The notes under the pieces were generated by a model. That model was not told the origin of the DNA, made no database searches, and saw only the letters and a program-made list of their open reading frames with translations. Shown here piece by piece: positions 55,240-63,754 of a stretch of 64,000 nt of DNA (its first letter is position 1; each line of letters begins with the position of its first letter). Where the stretch lies: the NCBI GenBank assembly GCA_027493885.1, contig JAOSJZ010000001.1, forward strand, positions 3,032,622 to 3,096,621. The letters run 5' to 3'. Made by a program: the position numbers and the translations under genes. The stretch comes from Gaiella sp. (GTDB lineage Bacteria; Actinomycetota; Thermoleophilia; Gaiellales; Gaiellaceae).

Positions 55240-55991
55240 TGGACGTCGCGTCGGACCTGCGCTCGCTCGGGATCCGGCCTCGCGACCGACTGGTCGTGCA
55301 CGCCTCGCTCCGAGCCGTGGGCGCGGACGCAGAAACCATGATCGACGGCCTGATCGAGGCGGTCGGCGCGGACGGGCTCGTCGTCGTGCCCACGTTCACA
55401 TACGACACGCCCGGCTTCGACCCGGCCATCACTCCGTCGCGGACGGGCGCGCTCAGCGAGGCCTTGCGGACACGGCCCGATGCGGTTCGGTCGGCACATC
55501 ACTCTCACTCCGTCGCCGCCGTGGGACGTGGAGCGGCTGCGCTCTGCGCCGGGCACGACCTGCTCGCAGCGACGGACATCGACAGTCCGCTCGACCGGCT
55601 GGCAATGACCGGTGGACTCGTCGTCCTGATTGGCGTCGGCCACGTCGCGAACACGACGATCCACGTCGGCGAGTTCCGGGCCGCCGCCTCGTACCTCGCG
55701 ATCCCGTTCGATCCCGATTGGCCGACCGGGGGTGACGACCGATTTGCCGGGTGTAGCCGCGCGTTCGGCAGGCTCGAGGCGCCCCTGCGGGAGCGGCGGG
55801 TGATCAGGGACGGTCGCGTAGGACGCGCGGTCACGCAAGTGATGCCAGGCAGGGCGGTGATCGAGGAGACCGTCGCGCTGCTGCGAGCGAGTCCGCTTGG
55901 GTTCCTGTGCACCGATGCCCGGTGCTACCGCTGCTCGCTCAGCCGCCTCCGGGGTGAGCGAGACCGAGGAGCGGAAGCGGATCGCGATTGA
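55239..55991 (+). CDS. AAC(3)-family N-acetyltransferase-like protein
   Basis: 250 residues. RDRLVVHASLRAVGADAETM, VVVPTFTYDT, SAHHSHSVAAVGRGA, GVGHVANTTIHVGE are the hallmark segments of aminoglycoside 3-N-acetyltransferases/YokD. The position as last gene of a catabolic operon argues for CoA-dependent acetyl transfer on a pathway amine rather than drug resistance. It converges on an amidohydrolase gene with 53 bp of tail overlap. The C-terminus LGFLCTDARCYRCS is cysteine-rich. Confidence 0.82.
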   Translation: MDVASDLRSLGIRPRDRLVVHASLRAVGADAETMIDGLIEAVGADGLVVVPTFTYDTPGFDPAITPSRTGALSEALRTRPDAVRSAHHSHSVAAVGRGAAALCAGHDLLAATDIDSPLDRLAMTGGLVVLIGVGHVANTTIHVGEFRAAASYLAIPFDPDWPTGGDDRFAGCSRAFGRLEAPLRERRVIRDGRVGRAVTQVMPGRAVIEETVALLRASPLGFLCTDARCYRCSLSRLRGERDRGAEADRD

Positions 55992-56799
55992 CGATCGCCT
56001 CGATCGCGTCGAGTGGGACAGCCGGAAGGGCCGTGCCTGCGATCGGCTCGTTCACCGATCGCAGACCGGCCGCGGTCTCGGCCGGAGTCGCGATCGGGAA
56101 GTCCGAGCCGAACAGCAGCTTGTCGAGTGCGCCCCACTCGGTGGCGAGGCGCAGGCCCTCGTAGAAGCTCCATGGCCGATAGAACAGCGCCGAGATGTCG
56201 GCGTAGACGTGCGGATGCTTTCGGATCGTGACGATGGTGTCGCGTTGCCACGGGTGACCCATGTGTGCCATCACGACCCGGAGCTCCGGGAAGCGGATGG
56301 CGATCTCGTCCATGACGAGCGGGTGCGCGTACCGGAGCGGGGCCTCGCGAACGGGAGACGCCCCCTGGTGGAACAGCATCGGAAGCCCATGGGTTTGTGC
56401 ATACGCGTAGAGCTGCAGGGCGGCATCGCCGAGCGGATCGAAGACCTGGTAGTTGGGGCCGAGCTTGATGCCGACCAACCCGAGATCGAGCCGTGCCCGC
56501 TCGACCTCGTCGAGCGCCCCGGGCACTTCGGGATGCACCGACAGAAAACCGAGCCGGCGCGCGGGCGCCGCAGCTACGAACTCCGCGACCCTGTCGTTGA
56601 GCGCCGAATCCACCTGCTTGCGATCCCGCGCGATCGTGAAGCAAACCGAGATCTCGACGTCCGCGAAGGCGGATTCGTAATCGGTCCAGGTCGTCGTCGC
56701 GGCGACCGCGCGGTCGGGACGCCACTTCTCGTTGACGACCAACTCGTCCGCCGGCACCTCGTGCCGATGCGTGGGGACGTGCGAATGGATGTCAATCAT
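55939..56799 (-). CDS. Amidohydrolase_2-family hydrolase (2)
   Basis: 286 residues. MIDIHSHVPTHRHE (DxHxH), GLVGIKLGPNYQVFDPLG, MLFHQGASPV, VVMAHMGHPW, HVYADISALF and LLFGSDFPIA give the full metal-dependent barrel set. It resembles 2-pyrone-4,6-dicarboxylate lactonase or gamma-resorcylate-decarboxylase relatives. It is the last of three same-strand genes and overlaps the next one upstream by 8 bp. Confidence 0.88.
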   Translation of the reverse strand: MIDIHSHVPTHRHEVPADELVVNEKWRPDRAVAATTTWTDYESAFADVEISVCFTIARDRKQVDSALNDRVAEFVAAAPARRLGFLSVHPEVPGALDEVERARLDLGLVGIKLGPNYQVFDPLGDAALQLYAYAQTHGLPMLFHQGASPVREAPLRYAHPLVMDEIAIRFPELRVVMAHMGHPWQRDTIVTIRKHPHVYADISALFYRPWSFYEGLRLATEWGALDKLLFGSDFPIATPAETAAGLRSVNEPIAGTALPAVPLDAIEAIVNRDPLPLLGLAHPGGG

Positions 56800-57526
56800 C
56801 GCCGAGCAAGCGTCGAGGGTTCGCCGTCAGGATCGCGTTGCGTTGTCGCTGGTCGAGGCCGAGCTCGTCGAGCTGGCGCACTCGCAGGGCCACGTAGCGC
56901 TGACGCGGCTCCGGGCGAAGCCCGGCGTCGGTTCCGAAGAGGAGACGCTCGAGCGGGCAGCGAGCGACGAGCGCCCGCATCGCGTACCCCGGTGTTGCGC
57001 ACATGCAGAGGTGGACGTTCTCCGTCTTCAGCACGGCGGCCGCGGCCTCCCGCCAGAGATCGTGGAGCCCGCCGTGCCCGAGCACGACCGTTGTGCCCGG
57101 GTGTCGCTCGGCAAGCGCAGCGAGCTGAAGTGGGGTGGAGAAGGGCGGGGTGCCGTCGTGGAACAAGACCGGGATCCGTAGGCTCGCGGCCGCCTCGCAC
57201 ACGAGATCGAGTCCCGGCTCGTGGGCCGAGAAGCCCTGGAGCCATGGATGGAGCTTCACCCCGCACATCCCGTGGACGTGCACGCATCGTTCGATCTCCG
57301 CGGCCGCGTGCGGGTCGCGGGGGTCGACGGTGGCGAAGGCCACCAGCCGCTCCGGCGCGGCACCCACCCAGGCGGCGAGCGAGTCGTTCGCCTCGGGTGA
57401 GGGGCGCAGGAGCCCCTCGTAGGTGAACACCACGGAGAGGACTACGCCAAGCGCGTCCATCGAGGCGACGAATGCCTCGGCGTCATAGGCGTTTCCCCGC
57501 GGCTGATGGACGTGGAAGTCGATCAT
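56792..57526 (-). CDS. Amidohydrolase_2-family hydrolase (3)
   Basis: 244 residues. MIDFHVHQPRGNAYDAE (DxHxH), CGVKLHPWLQGFSAHEP, PVLFHDGTPPFSTPLQL, VVLGHGGLHDLWREA and LLFGTDAGLRPEP. A compact but complete metal barrel related to hydrolase 1 (compare the GTPPHG/GTPPFS segments). It begins with a 4-bp overlap with the oxidoreductase gene. Confidence 0.87.
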   Translation of the reverse strand: MIDFHVHQPRGNAYDAEAFVASMDALGVVLSVVFTYEGLLRPSPEANDSLAAWVGAAPERLVAFATVDPRDPHAAAEIERCVHVHGMCGVKLHPWLQGFSAHEPGLDLVCEAAASLRIPVLFHDGTPPFSTPLQLAALAERHPGTTVVLGHGGLHDLWREAAAAVLKTENVHLCMCATPGYAMRALVARCPLERLLFGTDAGLRPEPRQRYVALRVRQLDELGLDQRQRNAILTANPRRLLGDD

Positions 57527-58527
57527 CCTGCCGCCGCCATGACGAGGCCCGCCGCGTGTGCGATCCGTTCGGCGAGCGCGAGGCTCTCGATCGCCTCCTC
57601 CAGTCCCGGTGTAGGGCGCCTGCCGGTTCGAACCGCATTCACGAAGCTCGCGAGCTGGAGGCTGAAGCAGACACTCGTCTTGTCGCCCGGAGGTGCGATC
57701 GTTTCGGTCGTGCCGTCGTTCAGCTCGATTGTCAGTCCGAACGTCGGAGGATCCAGCGTCGCCTTGCCGTGCGGTCCGGTGATGACGAACTCGCTCGCGG
57801 GGAGCACCGGCGTCAACCAGACGACTTCGAGACGAGCGAGCGACCCGTCGGCAAACCGCAACGTGCCGCCGTTGATGTTCGCCGTGGCGTAGGCCGGATC
57901 AGTGCGGACGCTGAAGCCACTGACCTCGACGGGCTGGTCGCCCAGGATGTAGAGGATGCGATCACAGGCGTGCACGCCGTCCGAAATGATCGGCGGCATC
58001 TGCTCGAGCGACCTCAGTCGCCGCGCGAACCCCGCGGGGTCGCTCAGGGGGGTGGCCGGTTCATCGCAGATCGACGCCTGCACGAACAACGGACGACCCA
58101 AAGTGCCCTCCGCAACTAGGTCGCGCAGACGGTCGACGGCCGGGTGGTGCCGATACGTGAGCCCGATCTGCAGGTGCTCCTTGATGCCCGGTACGTCGCG
58201 CAGAGCCGCAGCTTCACCAACGGATGTCGCCAACGGCTTTTCCGCGAGAACCCACTTACCGGCTTCGACTGCAGCGCGTGCAAGGCGGGCAGTGGCTGCG
58301 GCCGGAGTCGCCAACACCACGGCGTCGACGGTCGGATCCCGTAGGACAGCCATCGGATCGGCGGTCGTACGCACCCCGTTCCTCAGGATGGCGGCGAGCT
58401 TCGACGGATCCTGGTCCGCAGCGACGACGAGTTCCGCGCCCGGCTCGCGCCCAATCGCAGGCATGTGCGCCCGTACCGCGATGTCGCCGAGACCGATGAT
58501 CCCGATGCGAACCGGTGGACTGCCCAT
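57523..58527 (-). CDS. Gfo/Idh/MocA-family oxidoreductase
   Basis: 334 residues. NAD(P) Rossmann RIGIIGLGDIAVRAHMPAI, then KWVLAEKPLATSVGEA (the EKP motif) and DGVHACDRILYIL (catalytic His region). It oxidises or reduces a cyclic polyol, sugar or sugar acid. The ATG follows TAGCGT by 8 nt (58536-58541). Together with hydrolases 2 and 3 it forms a dehydrogenase-lactonase-like set. Confidence 0.9.
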   Translation of the reverse strand: MGSPPVRIGIIGLGDIAVRAHMPAIGREPGAELVVAADQDPSKLAAILRNGVRTTADPMAVLRDPTVDAVVLATPAAATARLARAAVEAGKWVLAEKPLATSVGEAAALRDVPGIKEHLQIGLTYRHHPAVDRLRDLVAEGTLGRPLFVQASICDEPATPLSDPAGFARRLRSLEQMPPIISDGVHACDRILYILGDQPVEVSGFSVRTDPAYATANINGGTLRFADGSLARLEVVWLTPVLPASEFVITGPHGKATLDPPTFGLTIELNDGTTETIAPPGDKTSVCFSLQLASFVNAVRTGRRPTPGLEEAIESLALAERIAHAAGLVMAAAG

Positions 58528-58590
58528 GAGGCGGGACGCTACCCCAGTACGGACTGACCACAGCTGACCACGGGCAGTGCATACTGGTCT

Positions 58591-58606
58591 ACTTGATCGT
58601 TCAAGT
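58591..58606. promoter_or_regulatory. LacI-type operator in front of yeiH
   Basis: ACTTGATCGTTCAAGT with the same 14-bp core as 44031-44044. A -10-like CATACT lies just upstream (58579-58584), so bound repressor would cover the transcription start. The gene for a LacI regulator is directly downstream of yeiH. Confidence 0.65.
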
Positions 58607-58625
58607 CAACCGACGGTTCTTCATC

Positions 58626-59614
58626 ATGATCGCCCGTGGGACCGTGCAAGCGGACCGTCTCCTCCCGGGGCTTCTCCTCGCCGGCTGTGCTGCCCTCCTC
58701 GCCTTCGGTTTGCACCGACTGCTGCCCGGAGTGCCAGCGGTGCTTACCGCGTTGGCACTCGGGCTCCTCCTCACGAACACACGCGGGGTCTCCGAGCGTG
58801 CCCTCCCCGGTCTCGCGCTCGCCGCGGGCGCTGGCCTGAAGCTGGGAGTCGTCTTGCTCGGTTTCGAGCTCGTCTTCCAGGACATGTTCTCTCTCGGGGA
58901 CGGGGTCTTCTTGTCGTCGTTGCCGTTGTTCTCGTCACGTTTGCCGGTACCCAGCTGGCAGGTCCGCGGCTGGGCATCTCGAAGGGCCTGTCGCTCCTGG
59001 TGGCGACCGGGTTCTCGATTTGCGGGGTATCCGCGATAGCTGCGGCAAAGGACGCAAGTGCCGCCGACGAGGAGGAGATCACCTACGCGATCGCCCTCGT
59101 CACGCTATGCGGCAGCCTGGCGATCGTGACCCTCCCGGCACTGCGGCCGCTGCTCGGACTTGACGATCATGCGTACGGCATGTGGGTCGGAGCCAGTGTC
59201 CACGACGTAGCGCAGGTCGTGGCCACGGCTTCCGCGGTCGGAGGCGCGGCCGTGACGACGGCGATCGTCGTCAAGCTCACTCGCGTGCTGCTGCTCGGGC
59301 CGCTCGTGTCTTGGATCGCCTGGCGCGAGGGCCGCCACCTCGGAGCACCGGTCCACCGGTTCCTGCCGCCGTTCATTCTCGCGTTCGTCGCCGCGGCCCT
59401 CCTCCGCAGCGCGGATCTGGTGCCGGATTCTCTTCTCTCTGTGTTTGCCGACGCGAAGTCGCTGCTGCTGACGCTCGCGTTGTTCGCCGTTGGGTGCCGC
59501 GTCGACGTCCGCAGACTCGTGTCGATCGGCCTCAGGCCCCTGGCACTTGGCCTCTGCTCCTGGGCCATCGTGGCGGGTGTCGCCTACGTCGGCGTTCGCG
59601 CCGTGTCCGGCTGA
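58626..59614 (+). CDS. YeiH/TauZ-type putative sulfate/sulfite exporter (UPF0324), frameshifted
   Basis: About 330 residues, 9-10 membrane segments, after adding one G to the GGGG run at 58896-58899. The N-terminal part (PGLLLAGCAALLAFGLHRLL, LKLGVVLLGFELVFQDMFSL) and the C-terminal part (LLVATGFSICGVSAIAAAKD, GMWVGASVHDVAQVVATA, VKLTRVLLLGPLVSW) are in different frames. SICGVSAIAA and GASVHDVAQV are the PSE/YeiH family signatures. Members next to sulfonate genes are thought to expel sulfite or sulfate from desulfonation. The first ATG could also be read from 58593. Confidence 0.85.
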
Positions 59615-59639
59615 GGCGGCCCGGTCTATGCTCCGCCGG

Positions 59640-60683
59640 GTGACGAGCAGCCGCCCCGAGCGACCGACGATGCGAGACGTCGCCGGGCGAGCCGGGGTGT
59701 CGCTGCAGACGGTCTCGAACTATGTCAACGGTCGGTTCGAGCTCATGTCCGACCAGACGCGCGAACGGGTCGGTCGCGAACTGGACCTTCTTGGATATCG
59801 GCCGAACGCCGCCGCGCGCAGCCTTCGTGCCAAGCGCAGCATGACCCTCGGGTTCCTCGTGCTCGACGAGGGCGCCCGCTTCCTGGCGGACCCGATGACC
59901 GACCTCATCATCGCCGGGATCGGCGATGTCGCCCGCGACAACGACTACTCCCTGTTGATCCACGCCGCACGCCCGGAACGGCAGGACGTCGACGAGCTGG
60001 TCGCCCCGTTCCTCGAGGAGCGCGTCGACGGGGCCCTCCTGTTTCTCTCCGGAACGCCGTCGGTCAGGCGTCGGGCGATCCGCGGTATCGCCGAGCTCGG
60101 TTTCAGGTTCGCGATCTTCGAGCGTGGCCCCGCAGATGTACCGGTGATCTCCGTCACCGCGGACAACCGAGGCGGTGCTCGCCAGCTCGCCGAGCACCTC
60201 ATCGAGAGAGGCCACCGTCGGATCGCTTTCATCACGACCAGGACTCCATGGCCGATGGTCGAGGAGCGGCAGCGGGGATACCGCGAGGCACTGACGAACG
60301 CCGGGATCGCCGTCGATCGCGACCTCGAGGCCGCCGAGGGCGTCTGGGATCCTGCGGCCGGCTCGCGCATGGCGAGCCAGCTCCTCGCGTTGCGGAGACC
60401 GCCGACAGCAATCATGTGTGGCAACGATCAGCTCGCGCTTGGGGCAATGCGCGCCGCCCTTCTCGCAGGGCTACGAGTCCCCGATGACGTGGCAGTGACC
60501 GGATTCAACGACTTTCAGTTCGCCGAGTTCGTCGATCCTCCCCTTACTACGGTTCGTGTCCCCGGGTATGAGCTGGGCCGGCTCGGCGCAGAGATGCTCG
60601 TCACCGAGCTCCGCGATGGCTCGCCCCCCGTTGCGGCGAAGCGGATGCTGCCGGTGGAGCTCAAGCTCCGCGAGTCGGCCTAG
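59640..60683 (+). CDS. LacI-family transcriptional regulator
   Basis: 347 residues. HTH TMRDVAGRAGVSLQTVSNYV with hinge helix PNAAARSLRAKRS, then a periplasmic-binding-protein-like sensor (MTLGFLVLDEGARF, RIAFITTR, MCGNDQLALGAM, VTGFNDFQFAEF). Such regulators leave DNA when a sugar, nucleoside or acid binds. Two candidate sites are at 58591 and 44030. The GTG at 59640 has TATGCT 7 nt upstream (59627-59632). Confidence 0.92.
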   Translation: MTSSRPERPTMRDVAGRAGVSLQTVSNYVNGRFELMSDQTRERVGRELDLLGYRPNAAARSLRAKRSMTLGFLVLDEGARFLADPMTDLIIAGIGDVARDNDYSLLIHAARPERQDVDELVAPFLEERVDGALLFLSGTPSVRRRAIRGIAELGFRFAIFERGPADVPVISVTADNRGGARQLAEHLIERGHRRIAFITTRTPWPMVEERQRGYREALTNAGIAVDRDLEAAEGVWDPAAGSRMASQLLALRRPPTAIMCGNDQLALGAMRAALLAGLRVPDDVAVTGFNDFQFAEFVDPPLTTVRVPGYELGRLGAEMLVTELRDGSPPVAAKRMLPVELKLRESA

Positions 60684-60717
60684 CGAGCTCGACGGCTATC
60701 CGCCGGGCTCGCCCACG

Positions 60718-61092
60718 TCAGGTGCGCGCGATCACGTCGATCTCGACCAGCATTCCACGTCCGAGACCCGCTTGCACTGTCGTTCGTACGGGAGGCGGGT
60801 CGGGCATGTACGTGTTGTAAACGTCGTTCATCGCCGAGTAGTCGGCCCGATCGGCGATGAATACCTGCACCTTGACGGCTTCGGCGAGCGAACTTCCGGC
60901 AGCTCGCAAGATCGCGTCGACGTTCTCGAGGGTGCGGCGCGTCTGCGCCTCGATGCCGTCCGGCAACTCGCCCGTGACGGGATCGTGCGCGCCCTGTCCG
61001 GCGGTGAAGACGAGTCCGTCGGCAACGATGCCCTGGCTGTAGAAGGCGACCGGAGCCGGTGCCTTGTCGGTCGAGATTGCACGCCGAGCCAT
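60718..61092 (-). CDS. RidA/YjgF-family protein
   Basis: 124 residues. PAPVAFYSQGIVADGLVFTA, TLENVDAILRAAGSSL, VFIADRADYSAMNDVYNTYM and PPVRTTVQAGLGRGMLVEID. The Arg in PPVRTTV is the imine-deaminase residue of active RidA. It would hydrolyse reactive 2-aminoacrylate-type imines, plausible next to PLP or dehydratase chemistry. TAGAGT lies 7 nt before the ATG (61100-61105). Confidence 0.9.
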   Translation of the reverse strand: MARRAISTDKAPAPVAFYSQGIVADGLVFTAGQGAHDPVTGELPDGIEAQTRRTLENVDAILRAAGSSLAEAVKVQVFIADRADYSAMNDVYNTYMPDPPPVRTTVQAGLGRGMLVEIDVIART

Positions 61093-61151
61093 CGCGGGCA
61101 CTCTAGCTTCGAGCGAGCTCCGTCACTGCCATGGCTAACGACGCCGACTGA

Positions 61152-61298
61152 AGTTGCTCGATCGTGCGTCCGCTGGACGGCTTTGGCGCATCGGACGCGA
61201 TTCGCGTCTCGGTCGGGACACCGGAGGAGAACGAGATCTTCGCCGCTGCGCTGACTGTCGTTCTCGCTAACTGCGATGCCGGCCGAAGCCTTGCCTGA
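61152..61298 (+). pseudogene. 3' fragment of histidinol-phosphate aminotransferase (hisC)
   Basis: The frame reads IVRPLDGFGASDAIRVSVGT then PEENEIFAAALTVVL before a stop. This is the C-terminal tail of HisC-type aminotransferases (VRPL..FGA..AIRVSVGTPEEN). Nothing upstream of the in-frame TGA at 61149-61151 matches the rest of the enzyme, so it is a truncated remnant. Confidence 0.7.
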
Positions 61299-61480
61299 GC
61301 GGCGGCGCGTTCTCGTCGTCGATCCGAGCTGGGACCCGGCGTGGGCCGCGCGGGTGCTGCGCGAGGCGGATGTGATCGTCGAGGCCGCCGAGCGACCTGA
61401 AGGCGACGACGTGGTCGGACTGCTCGTCTGCCCCAGCGTCCAGGTCGGCCGTGCCGAGCTCGGCTTGAACCTGGGGAGTC
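61276..61480 (+). pseudogene. 5' fragment of a D-2-hydroxyacid dehydrogenase-like gene
   Basis: RRVLVVDPSWDPAWAARVLR then GDDVVGLLVCPSVQVGRAEL looks like the first ~65 residues of a D-isomer 2-hydroxyacid dehydrogenase. Protein-like sequence stops near 61470 and the catalytic domain is missing. It overlaps the hisC fragment. Confidence 0.5.
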
Positions 61481-61604
61481 GGAGGTCGTCGCCGTCGTCG
61501 GCCTCGAGATACTCGTCGATGGCGGGTCGGATGGGCGCCGACTTCGTGAGCCCTTCGGCGGTCGCGCGTCGCGCCAGCTCTTCGTCCTGGGTGTCGTCCC
61601 GGTC
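61470..61604 (-). pseudogene. Ribbon-helix-helix antitoxin-like fragment
   Basis: Directly after, and in frame with, the stop of the FMN dehydrogenase the minus strand reads DDTQDEELARRATAEGLTKS, APIRPAIDEYLEADDGDDLR, which resembles a VapB-type RHH antitoxin. It has no start codon. Possibly a relic of a toxin-antitoxin gene. Confidence 0.4.
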
Positions 61605-62834
61605 TCAGCGCCGGACGAGGCGCTGCAGCTGCGTCACGTGGTGCGGGCCCAGCTCCTCGATGCTCCGGGCGCCGAGCAGGCGCATGGTGCGCACGATCTC
61701 GTCGGCGAGGATCTCGATCGCGCGGTCGACGCCCGCGCGCCCGCCCGCCATGAGGCCGTAGAGGTAGGCGCGGCCGACCAGGGTGAACCTCGCGCCGAGC
61801 GCCAGCGCGGCGACGATGTCGGCGCCGTGCATGATCCCCGTGTCGAGGTGGACCTCGGTGTCCCGGCCGACCTCGCGCACCACGTCCGGGAGAAGGTGGA
61901 ACGGCACGGGGGCGCGGTCGAGCTGGCGCCCGCCGTGGTTGGAGAGCGTGATCCCGTCGACGCCGAGGGCGGCGACCCGCCTTGCGTCCTCGACGGTCTG
62001 GATGCCCTTGACGACGAGCTTGCCCGGCCAGCGGCCCCGGAGCCACGCGAGATCCTCGTCGTCGACCGACGGGTCGAACATGGCATCGAGGAACTCCTCG
62101 ACGGTGCCGGGCCAGGCGTCGAGCGTGGCGAACCGAAGCGGCTCGGTCGTCAGGAAGTCGATCCACCACCGGGGTCGCCGGAGCACATCGGCGACCGTGC
62201 GGAGCCCGAGCGCGGGCGGGATCGTCAGGCCGTTGCGGCGGTCTCGCAGGCGGGCGCCGGAGACGGGTACGTCGACGGTGACGAGCAGCGTGTCGAACCC
62301 CGCCAGCGCGGCGCGCTCGACGAGAGCGAGGGCGCGCTCGCGCTCCTTCCACAGGTAGAGCTGGAACCAGTTGCGGCCGTCGGGATTCGCCCGCGCGACC
62401 TCCTCGATCGGCGTCGTCGCGAGCGTCGAGAGCGAGAACGGGATCCCGGCCGCACCCGCGGCGGCCGCACCGGCCCGCTCGCCCTCGGTGTGCATGAGGC
62501 GCGTGAAGCCGGTGGGAGCGATCCCGAACGGGAGCGCCGACGGGCCGCCGAGGACGGCGACGCTCGTGTCCACCGACGAGACGTCCCGCAGCACCTGCGG
62601 GTGGAACTCCACGTCCTGAAAGGCCTGCCGAGCTCTCCGGAGGGAGATCTCTCCCTCGGCCGCCCCGTCCGTGTAGTCGAACGCGACCTTCGGCGTCCGG
62701 CGCTTCGCGAGCCGCCGCAGGTCGTCGATCGTGTGCGCGGCGGCGAGCCGTCGCCTGGTTCCGTCGAGCTCGGGGTGCCGGAGCCGCAGCAGCGGGCGAA
62801 GCTCGCCCGGGCGAGGCAGCCGTCGCGCGGTCAT
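61605..62834 (-). CDS. FMN-dependent alpha-hydroxyacid dehydrogenase (LldD-like)
   Basis: 409 residues. [98 protein letters not shown] (active-site His-Gly-Gly-Arg) and [20 protein letters not shown]. It oxidises L-lactate or a related 2-hydroxyacid to the oxoacid at the membrane or in the cytosol; mycofactocin-type homologs are also possible. The ATG at 62834 precedes [15 protein letters not shown]. Confidence 0.9.
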   Translation of the reverse strand: MTARRLPRPGELRPLLRLRHPELDGTRRRLAAAHTIDDLRRLAKRRTPKVAFDYTDGAAEGEISLRRARQAFQDVEFHPQVLRDVSSVDTSVAVLGGPSALPFGIAPTGFTRLMHTEGERAGAAAAGAAGIPFSLSTLATTPIEEVARANPDGRNWFQLYLWKERERALALVERAALAGFDTLLVTVDVPVSGARLRDRRNGLTIPPALGLRTVADVLRRPRWWIDFLTTEPLRFATLDAWPGTVEEFLDAMFDPSVDDEDLAWLRGRWPGKLVVKGIQTVEDARRVAALGVDGITLSNHGGRQLDRAPVPFHLLPDVVREVGRDTEVHLDTGIMHGADIVAALALGARFTLVGRAYLYGLMAGGRAGVDRAIEILADEIVRTMRLLGARSIEELGPHHVTQLQRLVRR

Positions 62835-62934
62835 GCCTCGTCCGGCGGGAGCCGGGCCCCGGCAGAGCGATCGTCGAGCTTCGTTCTCACGGGAAGCCAC
62901 ACCATAGAGCGCCGACGATGCAGACTCTCGCCCC

Positions 62935-63501
62935 ATGGAGCGGGCGGGCGTCGACCTGTACTGGCTACCGCTCGGAGCCGGCGGGCACTCCGTGCGCCTG
63001 AACGGGCGCGTCTACGAGGCCGTGGTCGCCACGCTGGAGCGGCGCCCCGCCCTGGACCTGTACCACTCAGCGCTCGTCGTCCTCGTGCCGGAGGGGCGCT
63101 TCGTGATCGAGCAGGCGCCGGCGGGCGGGGCCGGCGGCGAGGCGCGCGGAGTCGTCCTCACGGGTGCCGTCGGCGCGCGCTTCGCCGGTCGTGCTCGCCT
63201 CTTCCGGTACGAGCTCCGGCGCTGGCGCGACGGCGTCATCCCCGATGCGGCGGAAGCCGTCGAGAGCCCGCACCGGCTCACGGGGGACGTCGCGATCGCG
63301 CGGCGGGTGCTCGCGCTCGCGCCGAGCGTGCCCGCCGCCGTCTGGGGGCGTGACGAGCTCCGGGCGGGGGAGAGGTGGAACTCGAACTCCGCGATCGCTT
63401 GGCTGCTCGCGCGAGCCGGGCTTCCGGCCGGGTCGATCCGCCCTCCCGCGGGCGGGCGCGCCCCCGGCTGGGACGCCGGCTTGGTCGTCGCCCGGCGCTG
63501 A
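62935..63501 (+). CDS. Conserved hypothetical protein
   Basis: 188 residues: [59 protein letters not shown] and [19 protein letters not shown]. The conserved H and Y of the YHSAL segment, the RW.DG loop and the C-terminal WNSNS motif suggest an NlpC/P60- or LRAT-like cysteine-hydrolase fold, but no catalytic Cys is visible. Function unknown. It diverges from the dehydrogenase gene. Confidence 0.75.
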   Translation: MERAGVDLYWLPLGAGGHSVRLNGRVYEAVVATLERRPALDLYHSALVVLVPEGRFVIEQAPAGGAGGEARGVVLTGAVGARFAGRARLFRYELRRWRDGVIPDAAEAVESPHRLTGDVAIARRVLALAPSVPAAVWGRDELRAGERWNSNSAIAWLLARAGLPAGSIRPPAGGRAPGWDAGLVVARR

Positions 63502-63520
63502 CCGTTCGAACGTGGCCGGC

Positions 63521-63720
63521 ACCCCCGGCACCCCCGGCACCCCCGGCACCCCCGGCACCCCGGCACCCCGGCACCCCCGGCACCCCCGGCACCCCCGGCA
63601 CCCCGGCACCCCCGGCACCCCCGGCACCCCCGGCACCCCGGCACCCCCGGCACCCCCGGCACCCCCGGCACCCCCGGCACCCCGGCACCCCGGCACCCCC
63701 GGCACCCCCGGCACCCCGGC
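63521..63720. repeat. Mixed 9-bp/8-bp G/C minisatellite
   Basis: 200 bp made only of ACCCCCGGC (16 copies) and ACCCCGGC (7 copies) in the order 4x9, 2x8, 3x9, 1x8, 3x9, 1x8, 4x9, 2x8, 2x9, 1x8. The mix of lengths breaks every reading frame, so it is not coding. It fills the gap between two plus-strand genes. Confidence 0.95.
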
Positions 63721-63754
63721 ACCCCGGGAGCCCGTCTCGATAGCATGGAGCCCG

